64,000 nucleotides of DNA from Acidimicrobiales bacterium (lineage in GTDB: Bacteria; Actinomycetota; Acidimicrobiia; Acidimicrobiales; MedAcidi-G1). The DNA is taken from NCBI GenBank assembly GCA_030748555.1, contig JASMLT010000002.1, forward strand, positions 20,511-84,510, read 5' to 3'. Under the pieces are notes generated by a model that saw only the letters and a program-made list of their open reading frames with translations, was not told the DNA's origin and did not search any database. This document shows, piece after piece, positions 37,261-47,131 of the stretch. Each line of letters starts with the position of its first letter. Position 1 is the first letter of the stretch. The position numbers were made by a program, and so were the translations under genes.

Positions 37261-38495
37261 CTGGAAATACTTTCGAATCTGAAAAAATCAAAGGAGACTT
37301 CCCCCTTCTTGAACGCGAGGTTAATGGAAAACCAATTGTTTACCTAGATTCTGCGGCAACTTCTCAAAAGCCAATCGAGGTAATTGACAGGATGACAGAC
37401 TATTACAAGCAGATAAACGCAAACGTTCACAGGGGTGCCTATCACATAGCAGAACTTGCGACTTCCGAGATGGAAGAGACACGTGCCAAAGTGTCCCGCT
37501 TTATTAATGCCTCTTCCGAAAAAGAAATTGTCTTCACTAAAAATGCAACAGAAGCAATAAATCTAGTTGCTTACACTTGGGCGAGAAGTCAGCTTAAAGA
37601 AGGGGACGTGATCCTTTTAAGTTCGCTGGAACATCATTCAAATATAGTTCCGTGGCACCAACTCTCCAGCGAACGCAATATCGAAATTCGTTGGATACCT
37701 ATAACACAAGACGGCCAACTCGACCTAAGCAGTATTGATGAATTATTAGCTGGTGTAAAACTTTTATGCGTATCAGCAGTGTCTAATGCTTTAGGAACGA
37801 TAAACCCTGTAAAGCAACTAGCCGATGCGGCCCATAAGGTGGGAGCCATTTGTCTCGTTGATGCCTGCCAGTCGGTTCCACATTTTGAAACTGACGTGGA
37901 AGAATTGGGAGCTGACTTTCTAGCTTTCAGCGGACATAAAATGTGTGGCCCTACCGGCGTTGGTGTTCTTTGGGGTCGTTTAGAGATCCTGGAAAAAATG
38001 CCACCCTTTCTCGGTGGAGGTGAAATGATTCTTAATGTAACTTCAGATGGTTTCACCACTAATGAGGTTCCTTGGAAGTTCGAAGCCGGGACTCCGCCCA
38101 TTGCTGAAATAATCGGCTTAGGTGTTGCTGTCAGCTATCTGGAAAGAATTGGGATGGAAGCCATTAGGGAACATGAGCAGAATCTGACCTCTTACGCTCT
38201 TGATCTGTTAACTGACAGATTCGGAGATGATTTGACAATATATGGGCCTGAAGCAGCAGTTAACAGGTCAGGAGTTATTTCGTTCTCTTATCGCGACATT
38301 CATCCGCATGACGTAAGTCAGGTGCTGGACCAGTACGGAGTTTGCGTTAGAGCTGGTCACCATTGCTGCAAACCTTTGATGACATTGTTAGGAGTCAATG
38401 CCACCGCCAGAGCTTCTCTGTACATCTATAATGGTGAGTCGGACATAGAGGTTCTAGCCGACGCTATAGATGAAGTTGGAAAGATTTTTAGTTAA
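37257..38495 (+). CDS. sufS: Cysteine desulfurase SufS
   Basis: YLDSAATSQKP, NVHRGAYHIAE, FSGHKMCGPTGVGVLWG, RAGHHCCKPLM. Confidence 0.95.
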   Translation: MTGNTFESEKIKGDFPLLEREVNGKPIVYLDSAATSQKPIEVIDRMTDYYKQINANVHRGAYHIAELATSEMEETRAKVSRFINASSEKEIVFTKNATEAINLVAYTWARSQLKEGDVILLSSLEHHSNIVPWHQLSSERNIEIRWIPITQDGQLDLSSIDELLAGVKLLCVSAVSNALGTINPVKQLADAAHKVGAICLVDACQSVPHFETDVEELGADFLAFSGHKMCGPTGVGVLWGRLEILEKMPPFLGGGEMILNVTSDGFTTNEVPWKFEAGTPPIAEIIGLGVAVSYLERIGMEAIREHEQNLTSYALDLLTDRFGDDLTIYGPEAAVNRSGVISFSYRDIHPHDVSQVLDQYGVCVRAGHHCCKPLMTLLGVNATARASLYIYNGESDIEVLADAIDEVGKIFS

Positions 38496-38512
38496 CCAGA
38501 TCTGGAGAAATT

Positions 38513-38974
38513 GTGCCTGGGCTTGAAGATTTATATAAAGAGATAATTCTTGATCATTATAAGAACCCTCGCAACCAAGGCGAGCTTCCAGTGCCTCCAG
38601 CAGTTATGGAAGAAGGTTTTAATCCTCTCTGTGGTGACGAGGTTAAAGTTTATGTACTTACCGATGGAGATGTGATCAAAGATATACGAATAGTTTGTCA
38701 GGGTTGTTCCATAAGTCAGGCGTCTGCATCGATGATGGCGGAATCAGTTATCGACAAAACTTTAGAAGAAGCAAAGAATTTGATTGAAAAATTCAAAGAA
38801 ATGATGTCTGTTCATGAAAGCAATCTGGGCTCCGCTGAACTATCTGAAGACAATAACGAAAATTCTTTAGGAGACCTGCAAGCGTTAAAAGGTGTTGTCA
38901 AATATCCGGTGAGAATCAAGTGTGCAACCTTGGGTTGGAATGCCTTCGATCAAATAATTGGCTCTAAAGAATAA
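38513..38974 (+). CDS. sufU: Fe-S assembly sulfur-transfer protein SufU
   Basis: GTG start; LYKEIILDHYKNPRNQGEL, NPLCGDEVKVYV, CQGCSISQASASMM, RIKCATLGW. Confidence 0.94.
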   Translation: MPGLEDLYKEIILDHYKNPRNQGELPVPPAVMEEGFNPLCGDEVKVYVLTDGDVIKDIRIVCQGCSISQASASMMAESVIDKTLEEAKNLIEKFKEMMSVHESNLGSAELSEDNNENSLGDLQALKGVVKYPVRIKCATLGWNAFDQIIGSKE

Positions 38975-38985
38975 CTTGGAGCTTT

Positions 38986-39276
38986 CTAATCCCCAATAAC
39001 TGATTCAACCTCTTCTACAAATCTTTGGTCAAGGTGAGTCAAACCATTAGCTGAATGAGTGGAAATCTGAATTGACACTTTATTCCAAGAGTTTGACCAA
39101 TCAGGATGGTGGTCTAGAGTCTCAGCTATCTCGGCCACCTGGATCATAAAGTCGAATGCTTCTTTGAAGTCCTGAAATTCAAAAAAACGCCTTAAACACT
39201 CGTCGTTATGTTCCCATTTGGGAAATGTTTTCAATAAAGTTTCCAACTCTTCTGGCTTTAACAATTGATCTTGCAC
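38986..39276 (-). CDS. Pterin-4a-carbinolamine dehydratase family
   Basis: FKEAFDFMIQVAEIAETLDHHPDWSNSWNKVSIQISTHSANGLTHLD. Confidence 0.92.
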   Translation of the reverse strand: MQDQLLKPEELETLLKTFPKWEHNDECLRRFFEFQDFKEAFDFMIQVAEIAETLDHHPDWSNSWNKVSIQISTHSANGLTHLDQRFVEEVESVIGD

Positions 39277-39282
39277 TTCTAC

Positions 39283-40020
39283 CTACTTTGAAAACTTTTG
39301 ATATCCGTCTTTTTCTAACTGCAACGCCAGTTCTGCTGGTCCGGTCTCTACTATGCGTCCATCTACCAGCACATGAACTTGATCAGGTTTGAGAATGTCT
39401 AACAAACGATTGAAATGGGTTATTGCCAGCACACCTAGTCTGTCACCTTTTGCAGCTCTGTTGATTCTTTCTGCGACTAAGGCAAGTGAATCTACATCTA
39501 ATCCGGAATCTATTTCATCCAATATCGCATATTTGGCTTCAGAAACTAAAAGTTGAAGGGTTTCATTTCTTTTCTTCTCCCCACCTGACAGATCGACATT
39601 CAACTCTCTGTCTAAAAGACTTTCATCTATTCCCAGATTCGCTGCTTCCTCGCGAAGTGATGACAGTGATTCTTGCGGGTCGAGTTCAGATGCAACTGCT
39701 ACTTCAGTGAGCAAGTCAGAGATTTTCACACCAGGCACTTCTATGGGGTGTTGCAGAACTATGAACATGCCCGCTTGGGCGCGCTCCCATGTTTGAAGAG
39801 AAAGAACATCCAAACCATCAATCGTGATTGAACCAGAAGTCACTTCAAAGCCTGGACGACCCATTAGGACATGAGCAAGAGTTGATTTCCCAGAACCATT
39901 TGGGCCCATTATCGCATGCACTTCTGAGGGTTTGATTTGGATATCTACGCCATTAAGAACTTTTTTACCGCCCGCTGTAGCACAAAGCCCTTCAATATTA
40001 AGTAATTTTTCGTTTGTCAT
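39283..40020 (-). CDS. sufC: Fe-S cluster assembly ATPase SufC (copy 2)
   Basis: AIMGPNGSGKSTLAHVLMGRPGFEVTSG, LSGGEKKRNETLQLLVSEAKYAILDEIDSGLDVDSL. Confidence 0.93.
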   Translation of the reverse strand: MTNEKLLNIEGLCATAGGKKVLNGVDIQIKPSEVHAIMGPNGSGKSTLAHVLMGRPGFEVTSGSITIDGLDVLSLQTWERAQAGMFIVLQHPIEVPGVKISDLLTEVAVASELDPQESLSSLREEAANLGIDESLLDRELNVDLSGGEKKRNETLQLLVSEAKYAILDEIDSGLDVDSLALVAERINRAAKGDRLGVLAITHFNRLLDILKPDQVHVLVDGRIVETGPAELALQLEKDGYQKFSK

Positions 40021-40334
40021 TCGACCACCAACACAACGTCGTTATCAATGATGCGAACTTCGTAGGTTTTTACACTTTTCGTAGCTGGAAGACTGAGAGC
40101 CTCACCTGTCTCCAAGGAAAAGAGGCTCCCATGTTTCCAACATTCCAATGCACATTCGTCAATGTCGACCTCCCCTTCTGACAGGGAAACGTCTTCATGG
40201 CTGCAGATGTCATCTAGTGCGTAAATTCTCTCATTCAGTAAGACAATCGATAGTTTTTTTCCTTCTATCTCAATGCGTCGAGGAGATGCCTCTTCTAGAT
40301 CTGTTAAATCACAAATCTTTAATTCTTTCATCAC
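40017..40334 (-). CDS. Rieske-type [2Fe-2S] ferredoxin
   Basis: ALDDICSHEDVSLSEGEVDIDECALECWKHGSLFSLETGEAL (CxH...CxxH). Confidence 0.9.
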   Translation of the reverse strand: MMKELKICDLTDLEEASPRRIEIEGKKLSIVLLNERIYALDDICSHEDVSLSEGEVDIDECALECWKHGSLFSLETGEALSLPATKSVKTYEVRIIDNDVVLVVE

Positions 40335-41602
40335 TCCCCCTGATCCCTAAAACGGCTTTGCAATATTTCTGTCATTATGGAGTCGATTTCTTTTACAAGC
40401 AGAGGGTCGTCTACTTTTGAAGTAACTTCATCAAAAAAGCCCGCTATTATCAAACGTTCCGCTGCTGAGGTTTCGATTCCTTTGCTCTCTAAATAAAACA
40501 GTTGTTCTTCATCTATTCCTGAAACAGTTGATGCATGGTTGCAAACCACATCATTGGTTTCTATTTCAAGATTAGGGACGCTTTCAGCCCAAGCATTTTC
40601 AGAAAGTTTTATATTTCTATTCGTCTGTTGAGCTTTTGTTCCAACTGCTTCAGGCAGGACTTTTATCAGACCTGAATAGATTGACCTTGAATCCCCGTCT
40701 AAAGCTCCTTTGAAAAGCAACTTGCTGGTTGTATTCGGAGCTTCGTGTTTTTGAAAAGTACGGAAATCTAAAGTTTGTTCCTCATTTCCAAAATATGCAG
40801 CTGATAAATAGGCCTCTGACCCTCTCCCTTTGAGCTCGCAGCGTATTTCGCTTCGTGCATAGTCGCCTCCGAAGGCAGCGGCAAATATTTCAACGCAAGA
40901 GTCTTTTTCTAGTTGGAAGTTCTGTTTGGCGACCTGCCACGTTTTTTCTCCCAAGTCTTGCACAACACGATGCATCAAACGGCTGCTCTGACCAACGTGG
41001 GCATCCAAAATGGGAACTGAGAGAGACTCGCCACTATTAGACAAGTGATGTTCGATTATTTTCGCTTCAGAGTTCTCACCCAAATTGACAACAATTCTCG
41101 GGCATGCAACTGATCCGGCGGTGACAGATTGAACTTTTATGTATATCGGCGATTCGAGAGTCACTCCATCTGGCACGTGTATCAGTAAAATTTCAGGATT
41201 GTATGAATGATTTAAACAATCGAAAAAATCTTTAGGCTTACTAAGGTGTTTTTCAATGTGAGCTAGATCTGCACCCATATTGGCTAAAGAACCTACATAC
41301 ACTCCAGAAGAATCTGAAAGAGTGCTGACTTTTTGCCCTGTCAACCAACCATCAGTAATCTCTACCAACTCCGACTGTTCGAGGTCTAGAAAACTTGGTT
41401 CAGTTTTTTTGTCAGAAGGATTTTTAAGAGAAGGTGTAAGGGATTCCAAGTCCAGGTCAAAAATTTTCGAGTACTTCCACACCTCTTGTCCTGGGTTTGG
41501 AAATTCAGTTTTTGAAAGTTGTTCTAACGCCGAATTACGCGCTTCACTGAGTGGAGCAGTGTCTGGAAAAAAATCTTCGATTTGATTAGGAAAAGGGTTC
41601 AA
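40331..41602 (-). CDS. sufD: Fe-S cluster assembly protein SufD
   Basis: SufD/SufB beta-helix core; C-terminal HASTVSGIDEEQLFYLESKGIETSAAERLIIAGFFDEV. Confidence 0.9.
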   Translation of the reverse strand: MNPFPNQIEDFFPDTAPLSEARNSALEQLSKTEFPNPGQEVWKYSKIFDLDLESLTPSLKNPSDKKTEPSFLDLEQSELVEITDGWLTGQKVSTLSDSSGVYVGSLANMGADLAHIEKHLSKPKDFFDCLNHSYNPEILLIHVPDGVTLESPIYIKVQSVTAGSVACPRIVVNLGENSEAKIIEHHLSNSGESLSVPILDAHVGQSSRLMHRVVQDLGEKTWQVAKQNFQLEKDSCVEIFAAAFGGDYARSEIRCELKGRGSEAYLSAAYFGNEEQTLDFRTFQKHEAPNTTSKLLFKGALDGDSRSIYSGLIKVLPEAVGTKAQQTNRNIKLSENAWAESVPNLEIETNDVVCNHASTVSGIDEEQLFYLESKGIETSAAERLIIAGFFDEVTSKVDDPLLVKEIDSIMTEILQSRFRDQGE

Positions 41603-41629
41603 TTAAAACCTGCTGGGTAATATTTTCGG

Positions 41630-41672
41630 AAATTATTCCTTTGAATTTACCCTACCTGTATAGGAATAATTT
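41630..41672. promoter_or_regulatory. Perfect 11-bp inverted repeat in the sufD upstream region
   Basis: AAATTATTCCT (41630-41640) ... 21 nt ... AGGAATAATTT (41662-41672), about 28-70 nt upstream of the sufD start. Confidence 0.6.
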
Positions 41673-41692
41673 GCTTTATGCAGGGTATTTGG

Positions 41693-41923
41693 TCACTCTT
41701 GAATCAAATGGGATAGAGAACCTGGTTCTATGCGGCAAGTTCTCTCAAAATCTTCTAATTCACTTTCTTTAAGTCTTATAACTCTTCCCATTCGGTATGC
41801 CGGCAAGCGACCTTCATCTATAAACCTGTACAGGGTGGCTGTCGTAACACCTAGACGTTCGGCGGCTTCATTACTGCTCATCCATTTAACTCTCAGGTTC
41901 GAAGTCGTTGATTCCTCATCCAT
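41693..41923 (-). CDS. Excisionase-family / MerR-like (BldC-like) HTH DNA-binding protein
   Basis: MSSNEAAERLGVTTATLYRFIDEGRLPAYRMGRVIRLKESELEDFE. Confidence 0.85.
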   Translation of the reverse strand: MDEESTTSNLRVKWMSSNEAAERLGVTTATLYRFIDEGRLPAYRMGRVIRLKESELEDFERTCRIEPGSLSHLIQE

Positions 41924-42035
41924 TTTTGAATGTTAGACCATCTAAAAATCGATCCTATGCATACTTATTTCATTTTCCCTTGATCCAAAAATTTTGTGAT
42001 TTCGGCTTCAAGGCGTATGGTTTGCATGTCGGCAA

Positions 42036-42539
42036 ATGTCTATCCATAAGAAAAGAATGAACGAAAGTCTGAAAAACCAATCCGATACGGAGGAAATTTC
42101 CGCTCTAGTCGGAGAGTTGCCAACATGGTCGAAAAAAAAGACAGCATCCCAAATAGGCATACTGTTGTTTCTCATAGGTTTAATAATCTATTTCACTACT
42201 TCTGACAAGAATATAAAGACAGAGGATTCTATTGAGACACCTGTTGTTGTCTCAACTGATGGGCCAATAATCGAACACTCGGGTTACCGTTACCAATTTG
42301 GCGAGCTGGGAGACATGGTTGCTGTCCGTGAATGCAGCGGAACGAAATTGCCTTGGCTTTTAAGAGTTTCAACCGGAGAGCTTTTTCGTTTTGACAGTTG
42401 GGCGAAAACCAATATAAAAGAAGCATCTTTCATTCGGCAAATAGAGGGAGCATCCGGCATTACAGTCATAAAAGACCCCGTATGTGACCAACTAGTTATA
42501 AACAAATCAGATGCCGACCCATTAATTCTTGCCAACTAA
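42036..42539 (+). CDS. Hypothetical protein with one TM segment
   Basis: IGILLFLIGLIIYFTTS TM segment followed by a soluble domain. Confidence 0.6.
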   Translation: MSIHKKRMNESLKNQSDTEEISALVGELPTWSKKKTASQIGILLFLIGLIIYFTTSDKNIKTEDSIETPVVVSTDGPIIEHSGYRYQFGELGDMVAVRECSGTKLPWLLRVSTGELFRFDSWAKTNIKEASFIRQIEGASGITVIKDPVCDQLVINKSDADPLILAN

Positions 42540-42546
42540 GTTGCAA

Positions 42547-43074
42547 TTAATTCCTGTTTAATACCCATATCCCATGAGGTAATTTTGGGAAAAACGCCAA
42601 AACTCTTTCTTCTAGAAATTCAAAGCCAAGCCGCTTTGCTACAGCCTGTGACCGGTGGTTTTCTGGCAAAATGCAACTAAATAGTTTGTCGACTTCAAGT
42701 TCGTCGAATCCGTAGCGCACTGCTGCTGCTCCTGCCTCAGTGGCATAACCTCGTCCCCAATAATCGGGGTGGAGCGCCCAGCCGACCTCCACACCTGGCC
42801 AGTCATGACGTTCAGGTCTATGCAACCCTGCCCGTCCGACAAATTGCCCTGAATTCTTCTCTTCAAGAGCCCAGTGACCCGTGCCGCGCAACTCCCACTG
42901 ACCAAGCCATGCCGACATAGCGTGAAACGCCTCAGAGATTCCTTCATTATCTGGAACATGTAAAGCTTCGCGAACTTCGCGACTGTCCATCATTGAGAAA
43001 AAATCATTCGTATCTTCGTCTTTAAACGGTCTTAATATGAGATTCTCTGTCTCTAAAGTTGGGCAAGCTGACAT
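42547..43074 (-). CDS. GNAT family N-acetyltransferase (RimJ-like)
   Basis: LETENLILRPFKDEDTNDFF, VGWALHPDYWGRGYATEAGAAAVRYGFDEL, NHRSQAVAKRLGF. Confidence 0.92.
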   Translation of the reverse strand: MSACPTLETENLILRPFKDEDTNDFFSMMDSREVREALHVPDNEGISEAFHAMSAWLGQWELRGTGHWALEEKNSGQFVGRAGLHRPERHDWPGVEVGWALHPDYWGRGYATEAGAAAVRYGFDELEVDKLFSCILPENHRSQAVAKRLGFEFLEERVLAFFPKLPHGIWVLNRN

Positions 43075-43099
43075 GCAAAAACCTTAGTCAAAAAATATT

Positions 43100-43372
43100 T
43101 TGATGGCCAATAACATTGACGACTTAACTTCCTGCTCAAATCTAGGTGTGAATGAAGTGAAGCTTGAAACACCTGTACAGGGGACTGTTTGGAAAGTTGT
43201 ATCAAAAGCAGGTCAGACCGTCGAAGCAGGAGAAACGGTTCTAGTCGTTGAGTCGATGAAAATGGAAATCCCAGTCGACTCCCCTAGCTCAGGAACACTA
43301 CGAGAGATTTTAGTCACCGAAGGCGACCAGGTGGAACAAGACAGTGTCGTTGCCGTTATAGATATTTCCTAA
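43100..43372 (+). CDS. Biotin carboxyl carrier (biotinyl-domain) protein
   Basis: VETPVQGTVWKV-type N-terminus and biotinylation motif VVESMKMEIPVDSP. Confidence 0.88.
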   Translation: MMANNIDDLTSCSNLGVNEVKLETPVQGTVWKVVSKAGQTVEAGETVLVVESMKMEIPVDSPSSGTLREILVTEGDQVEQDSVVAVIDIS

Positions 43373-43395
43373 ATAAGAGACCAGCAGAACAAATT

Positions 43396-44994
43396 TTATG
43401 GCCTATACCCAAAACCGGAGGAAGGCCCACCTCGAAGTGGTGCTGCTAGGTTAGCGAATTCGCACAAAAGGGGCCTGGTTTTAGCAGGTTCGATGATTTC
43501 TTCGACCAAAAATGCTTCCGCTGTTCTAAAGGGTGAACGAACCTTATTCAACCTTTCTGTTATCTCTTCAAGTAGTTGCTCTGGATTTTCTGAATTTTCC
43601 AACTCCGCACTGTAGGCAGCTTCAACCCCTCCTTCAACAGGAAGAGACCCCCAGTCGCCTGACGGCCACGCATACCGATATTGGAATCTGTGACCTGGAG
43701 AGTGTGCAGCACCTGCCACGCCGAAGGCTTTACGTATAAGGACAGAACACCAAGGAACACTTGCCTGATATACAGCCGCTAAAGCTCGTGCACCATGTCG
43801 GATCGTTGCCTGTTTTTCAGACTCTGTTCCGATAACAAACCCTGGATTGTCCACCAAGTGCACAATAGGTAAGTGAAAAGTTTCAGCGAGGTCTACGAAA
43901 CGGACGACTTTTTGGGCAGCTTCTGCTGTCCATCCACCACCGTAATGGTAAGGGTCTCCCGCCAGTACAGCTACAGGCCAACCATCCAAACGAGCGAATC
44001 CTGTGATTGCAGAACGTCCAAAAGATGCTGACATTTCAAAAAAGGAGGACATGTCGAAAACTGATTCTATTATCTCCCTCATTTTGTAGACTTGTCGCCT
44101 GTCCCTCGGGATTATGCCATTCAGGTCTGGATCAGTTCGTGAGACCGGATCCTCTGTTGGTAGTCTTTCTGCTTTTTCAAACACAGAAGATGGAAGATAA
44201 GAAAGAAACTTTCTAGCAGTTTCAAACGCCTCTTCTTCAGATTCGACTTCATCGTCTATGGAACCGTTTCGGGTTTGGATTCGGCTGCCTCCCAGACTTT
44301 CTTTGTCAACTTCCTCTACCCCTAATGCGTTTACAACTGGTGGCCCTGCTACAAAAAGCTGCGAGAGACCTTTAACCATTACCGAGTAATGGCTGGAAAC
44401 TGCTCGTGCGGCTCCCAATCCGGCTACTGGGCCTAAACATAATGAAACCGTGGGGACTGTCGCAAGATTTGAAACCACATGCTCCCACCCGGGATTTAAT
44501 GGAACATAGGTTCTAGCACCTTTGCCGTAAGTATTGTCGCTTATAGCTCCCTTGGAATGCTCCTGGGAATCAAGGGTCTTCACAGATCCCCCTCCTCCTG
44601 TCCCGTCAATCAACCTGATTATTGGAATACGCAGCTCATTGGCCATTTGCTCGGCACTTACCTGTTTTGAAATTATCGATGCATCTGCTGCTCCACCTCT
44701 GACCGTGAAGTCATCCCCTGCCACTACGACTGTTCGACTGTCTATTTGCCCTCTGCCAAAAATGAAATTTGAGGGCTGCAAGTCGAGCAGTTCTCCATTC
44801 TCGTCATATGTTCCTTTACCCGCTATTTTCCCAATTTCATGAAAAGAGCCTTCGTCTAGCAAAAGTTCAATTCTTTCTCTTACATTTAGTTTCCCTCTTT
44901 GATTCTGGCGTTCAACTTTTTCGCTGCCACCCATTTTTTCGGCCAAAGATTCACGGAGGTTTAGTTCTTCCAGTTCAGGTTCCCATTCAGACAT
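43396..44994 (-). CDS. Acyl-CoA carboxylase carboxyltransferase (beta) subunit
   Basis: KLNVRERIELLLDEGSFHEIG, VVAGDDFTVRGGAAD, GTGGGGSVKTL, VDNPGFVIGTESEKQATIRHGARALAAVYQASVPWCSVLIRKAFG. Confidence 0.93.
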   Translation of the reverse strand: MSEWEPELEELNLRESLAEKMGGSEKVERQNQRGKLNVRERIELLLDEGSFHEIGKIAGKGTYDENGELLDLQPSNFIFGRGQIDSRTVVVAGDDFTVRGGAADASIISKQVSAEQMANELRIPIIRLIDGTGGGGSVKTLDSQEHSKGAISDNTYGKGARTYVPLNPGWEHVVSNLATVPTVSLCLGPVAGLGAARAVSSHYSVMVKGLSQLFVAGPPVVNALGVEEVDKESLGGSRIQTRNGSIDDEVESEEEAFETARKFLSYLPSSVFEKAERLPTEDPVSRTDPDLNGIIPRDRRQVYKMREIIESVFDMSSFFEMSASFGRSAITGFARLDGWPVAVLAGDPYHYGGGWTAEAAQKVVRFVDLAETFHLPIVHLVDNPGFVIGTESEKQATIRHGARALAAVYQASVPWCSVLIRKAFGVAGAAHSPGHRFQYRYAWPSGDWGSLPVEGGVEAAYSAELENSENPEQLLEEITERLNKVRSPFRTAEAFLVEEIIEPAKTRPLLCEFANLAAPLRGGPSSGFGYRP

Positions 44995-45011
44995 ATCGGC
45001 CTATTTTCTTT

Positions 45012-46235
45012 CTAGAGGCTTCTGAGAGTGTTCAAATACCTTGTGTTGTCTCTCATTACAAGCTGCAGGTCATCGTGATTCAGATCCTCTACCTCTTCTA
45101 AATAGTCAAGAGGAGTTGGCATGCCTTCGATATGTGGCCAGTCAGAACCGAAAATCACATGATCGGAGCCCATCAATTCAATAACCTCATAAACGTTGTC
45201 TTCCCAAAATGGATTCATCCACACATGATGACGAAAAAGTTCTACAGGGTCCTCATCGAACCAGCTGGGGGATTTCATCGCCTGTTGTTTAAGTTTTCTA
45301 AAAAGTATCTCTAAGTAGTCAGCGCCGTTTTCGACTGAAGCTATACGTAAATTCGGAAAACGTGTATACATGCGTTCCATCGACATCGTGATTAACCAGT
45401 CATGTGCCGCCCTTTCAATACTGAAAGCTTTTATTGATGGCCTGTAACGACCAGTCATACTGCTCCCAAAGCTGTCTTCTGCGTAGCCCTGAGATGAATA
45501 TCCGCTGTCGCCCGCATGAATAACAGTAGTGATCCCTGCTTCATTGACACGTGACCAAAATGGGTCGAAGACCGGATCACCAGGAGACAACTGACCTCCT
45601 TCAGTCCATACCGGGGCTGGGCGCATCACAATAGTTCGAGCTCCTTTTTCCAGGCACCATTCCAACTCTGATACTGCTTGGTCTAAATCCACCAAAGAAA
45701 TATATGGGGAGGCGAATATTTTTCCCTTGTAGTCAAATCCCCAGTCTTCTTCGATCCACCTGTTGAATCCGCGCATCAGTGTTACAACAGCCGGTGTGTC
45801 ATCTTTTAACAATTCCTCGTAAAGCACTCCCAGAGTTGGAAATAGCCATATGGCCTCAAGGTTTTGAGACTCTATAACTTTCAACCTTGCATCTCTATCT
45901 ATATAGGCTGCTGGAAGCGGTTCCCTGTCTTTTAGGTATTCCATAGGGTTCTTGCCTTCTGGGTTTCCACGAAAATATTTGTGTAAAGCGCCCGGCTTTG
46001 CTATTGGGTTCCAAGTCGGATTTGTTACAGCCCTGCTTAATTTTCCTCCTACTACGTGATATTTTCTTCCGTTGACTTCCGCCCACTGCACTACTCGAGC
46101 CTGCATTTCTTCTGGGACATGGCGAGTAAAAGCATCTTCGCTTTCGTAATAATGGTTGTCACAGTCGAAAGGTTCGAAAGTTAATTCCCCATTCATAAGG
46201 TCTCCATTTGTGCTGGTTACATAAAGGTTACCCAC
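45012..46235 (-). CDS. Amidohydrolase (amidohydrolase_2/ACMSD-like TIM barrel)
   Basis: FDCDNHYYESEDAF, VIHAGDSGYSSQGYAED, HVIFGSDWPHIEGMPTPLDYLEEV. Confidence 0.88.
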   Translation of the reverse strand: MGNLYVTSTNGDLMNGELTFEPFDCDNHYYESEDAFTRHVPEEMQARVVQWAEVNGRKYHVVGGKLSRAVTNPTWNPIAKPGALHKYFRGNPEGKNPMEYLKDREPLPAAYIDRDARLKVIESQNLEAIWLFPTLGVLYEELLKDDTPAVVTLMRGFNRWIEEDWGFDYKGKIFASPYISLVDLDQAVSELEWCLEKGARTIVMRPAPVWTEGGQLSPGDPVFDPFWSRVNEAGITTVIHAGDSGYSSQGYAEDSFGSSMTGRYRPSIKAFSIERAAHDWLITMSMERMYTRFPNLRIASVENGADYLEILFRKLKQQAMKSPSWFDEDPVELFRHHVWMNPFWEDNVYEVIELMGSDHVIFGSDWPHIEGMPTPLDYLEEVEDLNHDDLQLVMRDNTRYLNTLRSL

Positions 46236-46294
46236 GATGAACTATTCTGAGTTACTGGGAGTGCTTAGATTCGAATATCATTGTCAAAGAGCAC

Positions 46295-47131
46295 GTGCCT
46301 TACAAATTGGAGTCTTTTATGAATGAATACAAAACTCTCATATACGAAGAGAAGGATTCTGTTGCTTGGGTAACGATAAATCGGCCTGAAGCTCACAATT
46401 CGTTTACTTCAGAAATGCAAGAGGAGTTTCGCTCTCTATGGCAATCTCTACGCTCAAATGACGCAGTTAACGTAATTGTTCTTACAGGTTCAGGTGAAAA
46501 AGCATTCTGTGTAGGGATCGACAGGGATGAACCTTTTACAGCTATTGACCAAGACAAAGGATTTTATGGAACTTCTAATAACTTTATGTACGACGATCCT
46601 GGTGACTGGCTGGGACCCAAATCTAATGATCTTTGGAAACCGGTTATAGGTGCAGTGAATGGCATGGCATGCGGCGGGGCGTTTTACTTTCTTGGTGAAT
46701 GCGACATTTTGATCGCAGCTGAACACGCTACTTTTTTTGACCCACACGTGTCTTATGGAATGCCAGCGATCTACGAGCCAATGAGCATGTTGAACAAAAT
46801 GCCTTTTGGGGAAGTTATGCGAATGTCGTTAACAGGAAACTCTGAACGAATTTCTGCAGAAACAGCTTTAAGAATGGGTCTAGTAACCGAAGTCGTACCT
46901 GCATCCGAACTGAAATCTAAAGCAGATGAGTTAGCTGTATCAATCGCAACATCACCTCCATCGGCAGTTCAAGGGACTCTCAGGGCGATCTGGGCTGCGC
47001 GAGATCTAGGTAGACTGGGCGGAAGATCTATAGCCCCGTCATTACTTTCTACTGCAATCGACTCACAAGCTTTGCAGGACGGTGCGGAAAATTTTTCCAC
47101 TGGAGAGCGACCAGAACCTAGATTACGTTAA
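46295..47131 (+). CDS. Enoyl-CoA hydratase/isomerase family; start possibly ATG 46319
   Basis: VAWVTINRPEAHNSFTSEMQEEF, VIVLTGSGEKAFCVGIDRD, GAVNGMACGGAFYFLGECDILIAAEHATFFDPHVSYGM. Confidence 0.92.
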   Translation: MPYKLESFMNEYKTLIYEEKDSVAWVTINRPEAHNSFTSEMQEEFRSLWQSLRSNDAVNVIVLTGSGEKAFCVGIDRDEPFTAIDQDKGFYGTSNNFMYDDPGDWLGPKSNDLWKPVIGAVNGMACGGAFYFLGECDILIAAEHATFFDPHVSYGMPAIYEPMSMLNKMPFGEVMRMSLTGNSERISAETALRMGLVTEVVPASELKSKADELAVSIATSPPSAVQGTLRAIWAARDLGRLGGRSIAPSLLSTAIDSQALQDGAENFSTGERPEPRLR

